DNA from: CAZPUS01 sp964589825
GTDB lineage: Bacteria; Fibrobacterota; Chitinivibrionia; Chitinivibrionales; WJKA01
Direction of reading: 5' to 3'
Length of the DNA: 19,604 bases
Assembly (NCBI GenBank): GCA_964589825.1
Contig: CAZPUS010000048.1
Coordinates: 1-19,604, forward strand
Under the pieces are notes generated by a model that saw nothing but the letters and a program-made list of their open reading frames with translations, was not told the origin of the DNA and made no database searches. Numbering within the stretch: position 1 is the stretch's first letter; each line of letters starts with the position of its first letter. This document shows, in pieces, positions 7,585 to 15,819 of this stretch. Both the position numbers and the translations under genes were made by a program.

Positions 7585-8352
7585 TTATTTCTTTATTGTA
7601 TTCTTAAAAGTCTCAAAATCCATTAGATTTAAATATTCTTTCCTTTTTAAATCTAAAGTATTAAATTCAAAAAAAGGATTGGTGAAATCTATGCTTTTCC
7701 CGATTTGATATTTTTTTGATAATATTCCAACCCCCCAATCAGAATTAATGCAACAAGAGTTTACTGAAGAACAAAAACGCCATTTAAGAAATGCCTTCCA
7801 CGTTGTTCCTGTCCAGTTTTTAAATACCGGAGTATTATGATAGTTGGGAAGCTCTCTTGCGTGAAATTCGGTAGGAGGATTACAATCATGAAGAACTATA
7901 AATCCATCATCTTTAATATATAAAAGTGCATTTTCAATATCCCTGTCGACTTGTTCTGCAAAGTGTAAGCCATCAATGAAAATAACATCAAATCTTATGT
8001 TTTTAGATAAAACTTCATTTTTTGATAATTTTAAAAAAAAGGCATCGCTTGTCATTTTGAAATCTACAGGATTTGGTGTAAACTCAACACCAGGGTCAAC
8101 ACTGTACTTTTTATCTGCTTTAATGTAATTAAAATTATCTTCGGGATTGCGAACCCCAATCTCTAAATAACATGTGTCATTTTGCGTTAGTGATAATAAA
8201 AAATTAATGACTTCAGTACGTGATGGGGTTTTAGAATCTTCATGAAGATCTTTCTTCTGAGCGTCTATATAATGGGGGTCATTATAAAATTTTTTCCCTC
8301 TTACATAGTACTTGATTGGTTTTATTTTCAAAAGCAGATTTTTTATTGTCAT
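7585..8352 (-). CDS. Class I SAM-dependent methyltransferase (Methyltransf_24 type)
   Basis: 255 residues. Motif I is YLEIGV at 62-67 and the acidic strand SVDPG at 84-88. FKMTSDAFF follows, then FDVIFIDGLH at 121-130 and FIVLHDCNPP at 151-160. This series is characteristic of the Methyltransf_24 group common in O-antigen and capsule loci, where members often methylate sugars. The ATG at 8352 lacks a strong ribosome binding site. It is the first intact gene of the leftward cluster, at the edge of the AT-rich region and just past a broken lipoprotein gene. A 227-bp gap separates it from the next gene; that gap shows only a weak hairpin (ggggt/acccc near 7403-7417) without a T run, so no terminator is called. 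Confidence 0.9.
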   Translation of the reverse strand: MTIKNLLLKIKPIKYYVRGKKFYNDPHYIDAQKKDLHEDSKTPSRTEVINFLLSLTQNDTCYLEIGVRNPEDNFNYIKADKKYSVDPGVEFTPNPVDFKMTSDAFFLKLSKNEVLSKNIRFDVIFIDGLHFAEQVDRDIENALLYIKDDGFIVLHDCNPPTEFHARELPNYHNTPVFKNWTGTTWKAFLKWRFCSSVNSCCINSDWGVGILSKKYQIGKSIDFTNPFFEFNTLDLKRKEYLNLMDFETFKNTIKK

Positions 8353-8501
8353 ACATCACTGTCCGGCCATAACTGGGATAAATCAAACTGGATCGTATTT
8401 GACTTATGCATCTTCTGCAATTATCTCTCTGTACCCAGTTGATAAAAAGGATGTTATCCGAATTGCGTCAGGCTCAAAAACCATACCATTGTGTAGAGTA
8501 G

Positions 8502-8881
8502 CTATTCCAGATGTTGTTCTTTATTGTACAATGCGCCATATTTGTTGGCATAAACAGCTGAGTCATTATCATAATAGCAAAACGCTCCGGTCCTAAGGCT
8601 GTCCCATTCATTATTCTCTGGTACCCTCGGAATGTCGTTGCCATCTTTGTACTTCGTGGTACAAAGATTTTCCACCGTCCACACCTGAAAGCCGATCACA
8701 ACCGTATAATAGACATTCCCGTCAGGATCTGTAGGCTGCCCCCGGCTACCGTCCAAAAATCCTCTACTGGCACCTCTGTTGGTACCTGCGTTGCGGGTAC
8801 CTTAGTTACATCATCGTTGTCACCACATTCTATAAATGATAGTACGCTTGCCGCTACTGCAAGTGTTGTACTAATGCGCAT
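8502..8881 (-). pseudogene. Broken lipoprotein gene with Fibrobacter succinogenes major paralogous (FISUMP) domain
   Basis: The first frame starts with ATG at 8881 and encodes a short signal-peptide-like start (LAVAASVLSFIEC, with a poor lipobox) and a Thr/Pro/Val-rich linker. At a run of five C on the plus strand (8739-8743) the sequence continues in another frame reading TDPDGNVYYTVVIGFQVW, then VENLCTTKYKDGNDIP, FCYYDNDSAVYANKYG and ALYN. These are hallmark elements of the FISUMP (TIGR02145) domain of Fibrobacterota and Bacteroidota surface proteins. One added base in the G run would join the frames. The domain stops after ALYN, whereas a full domain is about 180 residues with a C-terminal GFSVRC-like end, so the gene is truncated as well as frameshifted. 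Beyond it, on the same strand to about 8414, a 39-codon open stretch of unknown origin remains. Confidence 0.82.
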
Positions 8882-9031
8882 TTTTTCTTCAACCTAATAT
8901 TGAGATGAAAAAAGTGTTGTCTTAATATAGAGCCGTGCTATGCCAGTCAGTGTCAGGGATGAAAACAACGATTCCGTATGTAGTAATTATACAATATCCC
9001 CTACCCTGAAGTCAAATGCAACCTGTGAAGC

Positions 9032-9458
9032 TTACATCTCACGTTGCATTGCTTTTTTAGCTTTCTGTGAATGCCCTTCAACCCTGTTTTCCCGTACAAT
9101 TAGTACACCGTCATCGTCTTCACACCCCGTCACACCCCCCCGCTGCCTGCAGTAATAACACAGATGAATTCTTGACACGTCGACAATTATTGCAATCGAG
9201 GACATGCTCACGCCTTTGGCACGGTATGATTCTATCATTTTTTTGTGCGGATCCAGCTTTGAGGTACCCATGCTCCCTTTTGCCCCCCGGGTTTTCCGCC
9301 TTCCTTTCGAAGCCCTGTGTTATTGATTCGGGTGCGGTTTTGGTGGGTATCTGGATACGCTCACGTTCAATCTGTGCAGCAATCGAGAAGAACATCGCCG
9401 ACCACGGCCCCGCATAAAAAGTGGGTACCTGAGTACTACATTTTTGCAAAAAAGTCAA
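9032..9458 (-). pseudogene. Serine recombinase remnant (C-terminal part, Mpi-invertase-like)
   Basis: Two overlapping minus-strand frames together resemble the C-terminal half of a serine recombinase. The upstream frame reads AMFFSIAAQIERERI (around 9348-9392), the long E-helix region of the resolvase/invertase family. The downstream frame has an ATG at 9271 and reads KGSMGTSKLDPHKKMIES, then GVSMSSIAIIVDVSRIHL, a typical C-terminal helix-turn-helix. The basic linker between them (gcggaaaacccgggg region) is frameshifted. No N-terminal catalytic domain with a YxRVS motif is visible upstream, so the gene lacks its active site. The wording AAQIERE...RTK...KLD matches invertases of the Mpi type better than Tn3 resolvases, but this is a judgement by eye. 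The 79-codon HTH frame alone could still be translated. Confidence 0.7.
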
Positions 9459-9777
9459 GAGGGATGTTAGATAAAAGGGATCTCCACCCCCGCCAGGGGT
9501 TTTTGTGGAAAAAATAGTTCAAACCGGATAGCCGGGGTATTGATCTCCTCTTTTTTTCGAAGCACAGCCGGTTGAGCTGGTTGCAGACTCCGGATTTCGA
9601 CCAGCCGCTGCGAAAAACGATAGGGCGTGCCGGTCACCAATTGCTGGGTCCCTGCTGCAATACCCGTATAGTATATTTATCTGCATACAACAGGGAGACG
9701 TACGGTACGGAAGGTATTTGCCGTGCACATATTGAGCCGGCCAGCCGGCAAAAACCACTACAGGAAGTGTACAGACC
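9459..9777. other. Noncoding stretch with no recognised feature
   Basis: About 320 bp between the recombinase remnant and the peptidase gene. Short open frames exist on both strands, but none has recognisable motifs or a convincing ribosome binding site. I see no repeat, RNA gene or clear terminator. It probably contains the promoter of the downstream peptidase gene. Confidence 0.5.
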
Positions 9778-11325
9778 ATGAGACGATTTCGCGACGCATT
9801 GCTCTATATCACTCTGTTTTTTACCACATTTTATACCTGCAGCCTTAATCCGTTTTCTTCCGACACCCAATGCCCCGACCCATACACGCACACGCTTAGT
9901 GTAAGCCACCACGATATTGTGGCAGACAGGGGCGAACGCATCGATATAGAGGCGCATGTACAAAAGAAAATTTCGGCTGTGGTAGAAGAATTCGTGTGGC
10001 GTATAAACGACACCACCACCACTGTGACCGTCACCCCACACCTGGATACCATGTTTGCGCGTGCGGGAGTATATACCATTGTTGCTTCGGCACGTACGCG
10101 CACGGGGGATGTGGCAGGCGCCGACACCATATCGGTCAAAGTATTCACCGATCTTATCGAGTACGACTACTGCTGGCGCGCGCTCAAGAAACATTTTCTT
10201 TACCGTGAGGATTTGCCCGAGGATCCTTACCGTTTCGATACTCCTGCCGCGCTTTTCGAATCGCTCGGTAACCGGTATACAGACTACATTCCACCGCAGT
10301 ACAATACCGCGTTTTTCAGATCCATGACCACACGCATCGATACCGGCCACTGCGGCGTAACGGTCGACTCCGCAAAAACCGGGTATGTGGTCACCGACGT
10401 AATCGACCACTCACCCGCCCGTTACAGCGAAATCAAAACCGGCGACACGCTCCTTGTCATAGAGGGGAAGTCATGCGAAGGGGTAACGGCTTTACGCATG
10501 CAGCAGCTGCTTAAAGGCGCAAAGGGTACCACAAAAACGATACGGCTTGCGCGCAATGATTCTATTCTAACCAGTAAACTTCTCATGGATACCTTTTTCT
10601 GGCCATCCGTTTTCTATGATTCGCTCTCCGAAACAACCGCCCGTATCCGTATCGAGACCTTCGCCTACCGCACGGAGCACGACAGCGGAACGTACGGCGA
10701 ATTTTATCACGCGCTCGATACCGCCGCCTGGGCATCGAATATAATCATCGATCTGCGGGGCAATCATGGCGGCTACCTTTGGCAGTGCTTCAAGACACTC
10801 GAGCCGTTTATTTCCTCCGGTGAACCGTTCATACGCTTCAGGATCTGGGAATTCGATACCACAACCTTTACCGGAGAGACGATCGACACCCTGATACGGG
10901 CAACAGACCCCAGCTGGGCAGATGCACAATGCTATATGCTGGTGGATAGTTCGACCGCCAGTGCTTCCGAGCTTTTCATTAGCGCCATACAGGAACACAA
11001 TTCCGATGCACTCACCATAGGCACATCGACGTTCGGGAAAGCCTCCGCATGGACCTATGCCGAAACCCCCCGATCCGCAATTGCAACCATAACCATGCTG
11101 TCGATCACTCCCGTACACGAACCTTCGTACGACTCGGTCGGCATCAGGCCGGATATCGTTATAGGTGAGAATGAGGATGCCCTGCAGGTGGCACTTTCGC
11201 GTATCGGCGTATCTGCGGCGTCCAAGCGCCTGGCGCACAGGCAGAGCGCACTGCGTCCTGTCGGCGCGCCGGCCCACGCAGGTCCGGATGGGTTGATTGC
11301 GGAACCGATGTTATTCGACAGATAA
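9778..11325 (+). CDS. Exported S41-family (C-terminal processing) peptidase with PDZ domain
   Basis: 515 residues. An N-terminal signal-like segment (residues 1-21) ends FYTC; the cysteine suggests a lipoprotein but the lipobox is atypical. Residues about 37-115 look like a PKD/Ig-type beta domain (FVWRINDTTTT, GVYTIVASA). A helical S41 N-terminal part follows, then a PDZ domain at about 195-270 (GYVVTDVIDHSPA, IKTGDTLLVIEG) and the protease core. IIIDLRGNHGGY leads to SSTASASELF, whose middle Ser395 aligns with the catalytic serine of Tsp/CtpA, and STFGKA provides Lys421 of the Ser-Lys dyad. The dyad spacing is 26 residues, one more than in Tsp. An AGGAAG box lies about 10 nt before the ATG. 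The protein probably acts in the periplasm or at the cell surface. Its stop is 12 bp from the convergent next gene. Confidence 0.92.
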   Translation: MRRFRDALLYITLFFTTFYTCSLNPFSSDTQCPDPYTHTLSVSHHDIVADRGERIDIEAHVQKKISAVVEEFVWRINDTTTTVTVTPHLDTMFARAGVYTIVASARTRTGDVAGADTISVKVFTDLIEYDYCWRALKKHFLYREDLPEDPYRFDTPAALFESLGNRYTDYIPPQYNTAFFRSMTTRIDTGHCGVTVDSAKTGYVVTDVIDHSPARYSEIKTGDTLLVIEGKSCEGVTALRMQQLLKGAKGTTKTIRLARNDSILTSKLLMDTFFWPSVFYDSLSETTARIRIETFAYRTEHDSGTYGEFYHALDTAAWASNIIIDLRGNHGGYLWQCFKTLEPFISSGEPFIRFRIWEFDTTTFTGETIDTLIRATDPSWADAQCYMLVDSSTASASELFISAIQEHNSDALTIGTSTFGKASAWTYAETPRSAIATITMLSITPVHEPSYDSVGIRPDIVIGENEDALQVALSRIGVSAASKRLAHRQSALRPVGAPAHAGPDGLIAEPMLFDR

Positions 11326-11337
11326 ATCCCCGCGCGC

Positions 11338-12114
11338 CTACTTCAGCAATGCACGAGCGCTACCCGGCGCTACCCGCACATTGTGCGATTCAATTTTTGC
11401 CGGTTGCGCGTTCAAGTGCCTGCCCTGCACCCGTCCCATACAGTCGAACCATAGATACTGCGCCCCTGCGGCGGATACAGGCGCACTCATACGGAGAACC
11501 GCCGGTTTTTGTACGCGGTTAGCCCCGGGTGAAAAACTCCTGTTATCGGTAAGAATAAGCGAATCTACGGCCACACCGTCCTCGCGAAACCAGACATTGA
11601 GCGTGTGTGTGCCGCCCGTTTGGATCACTACCCAGGCTCGACCTCCGTAGCGCTGAGAATCACGCCAGTGCCAATCCCGGCTCGCATAGGTATCGACCCG
11701 TTCTCCCTGTACCGAGAGCGTATCCCCGTCAAGGCCCAGATGTATACTGTTTCCCCCGCCTCCGGGAGCCGCCATTTTTATGTGGACAAAGTAAGTATCC
11801 GCCTCTGCAAAGTCGATCTCATAATTCAGGGAAGCGCTCGAGTCGATATACGTATTTACATAGGAACGACCGCTGTCAGGAAGAGCCTGCATCGCGCCGG
11901 TACCTGTGTAATTGGAGAATCCGGTTGTCACCTCTTCCCAGCCCCACCCGAATCTGTCGGTTTTTGTGGTATACTTCTCCGCCTCAAAAGCCACCATCCC
12001 GTTCTGTGTTGCATACTGCCCCCACACACCTGACGTATAGACTCCACACAGCAGTACTGCGCACACTGCCGCGCGAACGCCGCGCATCTTTTTGCCAACG
12101 AAAATTATACCCAT
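11338..12114 (-). CDS. Secreted CBM6/CBM35-like carbohydrate-binding protein
   Basis: I place the start at the ATG at 12114 (258 residues), which has an excellent Shine-Dalgarno sequence (AAGGAGA, about 5 nt spacing); the frame is open further to 12204 without such support. KKMRGVRAAVCAVLLCG to VWGQ is a signal peptide. The body contains MVAFEAEKY, GTGAMQALPDSG, YEIDFAEADTYFVHIK and HTLNVWFREDGVAVDSLILT. This pattern of a beta-sandwich with an 'EAE' start and a 'VDSLIL' end is typical of CBM6/35- or GH115-C-terminal-like carbohydrate-binding domains. The C-terminus (YLWFDCMGRVQGR) resembles the sorting-tail domains of Fibrobacterota/Bacteroidota secreted proteins (…YDLLGR…), though degenerate. 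No catalytic domain is present. It probably binds a glycan outside the cell. Confidence 0.87.
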   Translation of the reverse strand: MGIIFVGKKMRGVRAAVCAVLLCGVYTSGVWGQYATQNGMVAFEAEKYTTKTDRFGWGWEEVTTGFSNYTGTGAMQALPDSGRSYVNTYIDSSASLNYEIDFAEADTYFVHIKMAAPGGGGNSIHLGLDGDTLSVQGERVDTYASRDWHWRDSQRYGGRAWVVIQTGGTHTLNVWFREDGVAVDSLILTDNRSFSPGANRVQKPAVLRMSAPVSAAGAQYLWFDCMGRVQGRHLNAQPAKIESHNVRVAPGSARALLK

Positions 12115-12280
12115 GACATCTCCTTTCAGTGCCGCGTGCGGTGTATTTAACCAATTAATAATATAATCAGTTATACCGCTTTCAACACCCAAAAAAATAC
12201 CCATTATGCATTTAAATTATGCCCAAACGTGCCTTTTTTTATATCGTGCCCGAATTGCGATATTGTCGTGCTGAATATGA

Positions 12281-12589
12281 TCAGCCTACCATATCCAGAA
12301 GCGTGCCCTTCATCTCGTCTTCAACCTTGAATGCCTGTGCATTGAATGCGAGCGTGCGCGAATTGGTAATCTGCTCTACACTCTCGGTTGTCAGATCGGT
12401 GCCGGAAAGAGGCGGGATTGCCGGTGCACTGCGTTCCACCGAAGCGAGTTTCACTCCCGAAGGGGCCTTCTCTGCCTGGTGGGGCCGGTATTGTCCGTAC
12501 CCGGGTGTATTGATATTGGCGACATCGTGTGCTCCGATATCGTGTCGCATCATCGAGACACGTATTCCGCTTGCGGCATCTGTGTACAT
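12281..12589 (-). CDS. Small orphan flagellar basal-body rod-like protein
   Basis: 102 residues. The N-terminal part carries HDIGAHDVANINTPGYGQYR, equivalent to the ANNxANxNTPGY signature of flagellar rod and hook proteins (FlgB/FlgC/FlgG). The C-terminus (DLTTESVEQITNSRTLAFNAQAF followed by VEDEMKGTLLDM) matches the rod C-terminal helix that ends in a dynamic coiled coil. Everything between the two conserved ends is reduced to about 40 residues, shorter than FlgC (around 140). The ATG has a strong AGGAGG ribosome binding site. No other flagellar gene is visible nearby. It may be a standalone rod-like accessory protein; FlgC itself is less likely because of size and context. Confidence 0.85.
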   Translation of the reverse strand: MYTDAASGIRVSMMRHDIGAHDVANINTPGYGQYRPHQAEKAPSGVKLASVERSAPAIPPLSGTDLTTESVEQITNSRTLAFNAQAFKVEDEMKGTLLDMVG

Positions 12590-12766
12590 AACTCCTCCTC
12601 TTTAATGTATCGGCTGCAAATAAAAAATACTTTAGCGTGGACAGGAATCCACCAGTTCATGGCGACACATATAGTATATTACACCCAGTTGAAAGTTCTG
12701 TAAAGCGGGGCAGCAACCACTTCCAGCCCCGTGCATTCATGCGTTTCTGCACAAAGGCCTCAGTAT

Positions 12767-14602
12767 ATGGCACTCAAAAAAGGAATTTCGCTTTTCGGGG
12801 TTTTCAGCATCGCGACCGGCGCGATGGTAAGCTCCGGAATCTTTATCCTTCCCGGTCTGGCATTCGCGCGGACCGGACCCGCGGTCTCTATTTCGTATTT
12901 TATCGCAGGGCTTCTCGGACTTATGGGCATTTTCAGTGCAATAGAGCTTTCGACCGCCATGCCCAAAGCAGGGGGCGATTATTACTTTATCAATAAAACA
13001 TTCGGCCCGCTTCTGGGCACGATTTCAGGAGTTCTCGGGTGGTGTGCGCTCTCGCTTAAAAGCGCATTTGCCATCTTTGGAATCAGTGAAATCGTAATGA
13101 CATACGCAGATATTTCACCCCTGATTTCAGGACTGCTTCTCACGCTCTTTTTCGTACTGATAAATGTGGTGGGTGTCAAAGAGGCGGTAATGTTTCAGGT
13201 CGGACTGGTCGTCTGTCTGCTTACCCTGATGATTTTTTTTGTGGTCACCGGCATGGGACAGATAAATCCGTCCCGTTTTTCTCCTTTTATGACCGTGGGA
13301 TTCAACGAGATACTGATAACATCCGGATTCGTGTTTATCTCCTTTGGCGGGCTGCTCAAGGTAGTCAATGTATCGGAAGAAGTGCACAATCCCACCAGAA
13401 ACATACCGCTTGGTGTTGTCGCGTCAATTCTCGTAGTGACAGCGCTTTACACGCTGATAACCATCATCCTCACCGGCACGCTCTCTCCTGATGCGTTCCG
13501 GGAATCGCTCACTCCTATCGCCGATTCGGCCAGAGTAATCATGGGGGCACCCGGCTATCTCATTGTCATGGGTGCATCTCTGATCGCATTCATCACCACC
13601 GCGAATGCGGGTATCATGTCCGCCTCGCGCTATCCGATGGCTCTGAGCAGAGACAAGCTGCTGCCCGGGCCAATCTCCCGTGTGCATCCGCGATTTAATA
13701 CTCCCATCATTGCGATACTCGTCACAGGTGGCATTATCTACGGCTCGCTTCTGCTGCCGCTTGAAATGCTCGTAAAGGCCGCATCGAGTGTCATACTCAC
13801 CTCGTATGTGCTGACCAACTTTTCTGTTATTATTTTAAGAGAAAGTAAAATAACGAATTACAAACCAACATTCGCTGCGCCGTTTTACCCCTGGCTGCAG
13901 ATCTTCAGTATTGTGCTGTTTACGTTCTTCATAATCGAACTTGGAACGAGCGCCATCGAGATAAGCCTCGCTTTTTTGCTTATAAGCGTATGTATATACT
14001 TTTTTTACGGGAGAAAGCTTCAGGACCGTGAATATGCGCTTCTCTACCTGCTCAAGCGAATCACCGATAACAGACTGACGGAGAACATTCTCGAGGACGA
14101 ACTGCGGGAAGTCGTGATCCACCGGGACAATATCGAGCAGGACAATTTCGATAAACTTATAAAAGAGGCCACGATTATTGAAGTGCAGGGTAATGTCAGT
14201 TTTGAAGACGCACTGGAACATGCACTCGACGACATCGCTAAAAAAAGCGGCATGAAGCCCGACGAGCTCAGGCAGCGCTACTGTGCCCGACAAAAAGACT
14301 CGAATACCGCGGTCTCCGATTTTCTTGCCATTCCCCATATTATTATAGACGGCGAACAGAAAATGTTTCTGACGATTATCAGAAGCAACGAGGGAATCCG
14401 GTTCTCTGAAAACGAAGACAAGGTCCACGCGGTCTTTCTGCTGGGTGGAACGCGGGATAAACGGGGACTGCACCTCAAGGCGATCGCCTCGATCGCGAAC
14501 CTGGTCAACACCAAAAACTTCCGTACGCACTGGCTCCAGGCCCGGACGCATATGGAGCTGAAAAACATGATGCTTTTCAGCAATCGCCGGCGCTACTTCT
14601 GA
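12767..14602 (+). CDS. APC-family amino-acid permease fused to a PTS EIIA-like domain
   Basis: I choose the ATG at 12767 (611 residues; AAAGG about 9 nt upstream) over the GTG at 12731, since the family similarity begins at KKGISLFGVFSIATGAMVSSG. The first 410 residues are an APC-superfamily transporter with about 12 membrane segments. The segment SGIFILPG, the helix-breaking substrate-binding loop, lies near residues 24-31, and a conserved SFGGLLKVVNVSEEVHNPTR loop lies mid-protein. A helical linker leads to a cytoplasmic domain like PTS EIIA type 2 (fructose/nitrogen class). There, FEDALEHALDDIAKKSG precedes FLAIPHI with His524 at the phosphorylation position, and VHAVFLLGG follows. The fusion suggests transport regulated by PTS phosphorylation. 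The substrate is not predictable. Confidence 0.92.
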   Translation: MALKKGISLFGVFSIATGAMVSSGIFILPGLAFARTGPAVSISYFIAGLLGLMGIFSAIELSTAMPKAGGDYYFINKTFGPLLGTISGVLGWCALSLKSAFAIFGISEIVMTYADISPLISGLLLTLFFVLINVVGVKEAVMFQVGLVVCLLTLMIFFVVTGMGQINPSRFSPFMTVGFNEILITSGFVFISFGGLLKVVNVSEEVHNPTRNIPLGVVASILVVTALYTLITIILTGTLSPDAFRESLTPIADSARVIMGAPGYLIVMGASLIAFITTANAGIMSASRYPMALSRDKLLPGPISRVHPRFNTPIIAILVTGGIIYGSLLLPLEMLVKAASSVILTSYVLTNFSVIILRESKITNYKPTFAAPFYPWLQIFSIVLFTFFIIELGTSAIEISLAFLLISVCIYFFYGRKLQDREYALLYLLKRITDNRLTENILEDELREVVIHRDNIEQDNFDKLIKEATIIEVQGNVSFEDALEHALDDIAKKSGMKPDELRQRYCARQKDSNTAVSDFLAIPHIIIDGEQKMFLTIIRSNEGIRFSENEDKVHAVFLLGGTRDKRGLHLKAIASIANLVNTKNFRTHWLQARTHMELKNMMLFSNRRRYF

Positions 14603-14648
14603 GAGGTCTTGCCCTCATCTGCACCCCTGCCCGGCGCAATAGCTGCCG

Positions 14649-15599
14649 TCAGGGTGAGGTCACCCGGCTGCACCAGTAGTCGAAAAGGTCATCCAGCGTA
14701 GTGTTGATTGGAATGCGAGGCTCCCACGTGGTATGGGTCCGAAGTTTTGTGTGGTCTCCGCTTCGACGGGACGCTTTTTTTGCAGGACGGTTTTTGCTCC
14801 CTTTGGTACGGATTTGCACCTTTTTGCCGCTTTTGTCCACAAAATACTCGAGAATTTGGGAAAGCGACCGTGTCGCACCACTGCATACATTGTAGATCTG
14901 CCCGTGCGGTGCATCACACATTATGGCATAATAGGCACGTACCACATCCCGCACATCACTGAAATCGATCTCCTGGTGAGTGTCTCCAACCGTAATTGTC
15001 GCCGGGTCGTTGCTGCAGGCAATCTGCGCCGCCTGCCTGGCCCAGTCAGCACAAACAAATGACGGAGACTGCCCCGGTCCGGTATGATTGAACGAGCGGG
15101 CGATCCCCGTCGATATCCGCGGAAAATGCGTGCCGTAATATGCTACGACGTGCTCAGCCGCCAGTTTTGTAACACCATAAAAATCAATCGGTTCTACGGC
15201 CGAATCCTCCCGGGCTTCAGATGCCAGCACCTGCCTGCTGTAGACATGGGCTGAACTGGCGAGTACCACCCTGCATTCTATGCCTGCACTACAGATCGCT
15301 TCCATAAGAGAGAGTGTGCCTTGCGCATTTATCTGCCACGCCTGCTGCGCATTCTCCTTTACCTGTGCGGTTGAAGCCACCCCCGCAAGATGGTACACCT
15401 GCTGCGGCCGTATCTGAGCCAGATAGCTGCTCAGCGCCGATGTGTCGTTAATATCCATGGCCCGACTCTCGATACCCGCCTTCGTGGGCCGGGGGTCCTG
15501 ACAGCGGTCTATTCCCGCCACCTCTATTGTTTCGCTGCGCAGCAGACGGCGCAGGTGCGTTCCCGCGAATCCGTGTATACCGGTTATAAATGCTCGCAC
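14649..15599 (-). CDS. NAD(P)-dependent nucleotide-sugar reductase/epimerase, Rmd-like
   Basis: 316 residues of the extended short-chain dehydrogenase family. The cofactor loop is TGIHGFAG (Gly7, Gly10, Gly13), followed by DINDTSAL and YHLAGVAS. The catalytic Ser is near 115-116 (LASSAHVYS) and YGVTK gives Tyr141 and Lys145. SFNHTGPGQSPSFV is a signature of GDP-4-keto-6-deoxy-mannose reductase (Rmd) rather than of GDP-mannose dehydratase, so a GDP-6-deoxyhexose product is the best guess. WEPRIP and LDDLFDYW near the end are normal for the family. The GTG start at 15599 has a good AAAGGAAA ribosome binding site. It converges with the permease gene across 46 bp; no clear terminator hairpin with a T run is seen there. 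The protein is full length. Confidence 0.9.
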   Translation of the reverse strand: MRAFITGIHGFAGTHLRRLLRSETIEVAGIDRCQDPRPTKAGIESRAMDINDTSALSSYLAQIRPQQVYHLAGVASTAQVKENAQQAWQINAQGTLSLMEAICSAGIECRVVLASSAHVYSRQVLASEAREDSAVEPIDFYGVTKLAAEHVVAYYGTHFPRISTGIARSFNHTGPGQSPSFVCADWARQAAQIACSNDPATITVGDTHQEIDFSDVRDVVRAYYAIMCDAPHGQIYNVCSGATRSLSQILEYFVDKSGKKVQIRTKGSKNRPAKKASRRSGDHTKLRTHTTWEPRIPINTTLDDLFDYWCSRVTSP

Positions 15600-15819
15600 G
15601 TCTGTTTCCTTTCACGTCCTGTTCTTTTATGTGTGCGCTTTCTCTCACCTGAATTGAGCGGTTGTTTTGATGAAAGCCGCTCTGAGCCGTGCTGCTATTG
15701 TGTTCTCAAAAATGATGGAGCAACCTTGTCGGTTGTCTCATGGGTTTCGAGAATATACACATTGTGCGGATTGCAGCAGATTTCGTACACAAAACCGCTC
15801 AGTTTAGGTCTCAATTGCA

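Noticed and set aside
8312..8596. 94-codon plus-strand frame near the lipoprotein remnant
   Set aside because: It overlaps the FISUMP similarity on the other strand and has no ribosome binding site or motif.
9403..9409. CGGCCCC, which could pair with the acceptor strand of the split tRNA
   Set aside because: It lies far from the tRNA fragment and is not preceded by a T arm, so it is a chance match.
9634..10410. 258-codon open frame on the minus strand over the start of the S41 peptidase gene
   Set aside because: It is antisense to a clear peptidase with catalytic motifs, and its translation has no recognisable features.
10567..11277. 236-codon minus-strand frame inside the peptidase gene
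   Set aside because: Composition (Gly/Arg/Cys-rich) is typical of an antisense shadow in GC-rich coding DNA.
11605..12116. Two overlapping plus-strand frames over the CBM-like gene
   Set aside because: Both are shadows; the minus-strand protein has a signal peptide, a strong ribosome binding site and family motifs.
12209..12223. AT-rich near-palindrome around gcatttaaattatgc
   Set aside because: Such short AT palindromes are common by chance, and it has no clear link to a gene start or end.
13835..14551. 238-codon minus-strand frame inside the permease-EIIA gene
   Set aside because: The plus-strand frame has convincing domain motifs throughout; this one has none.
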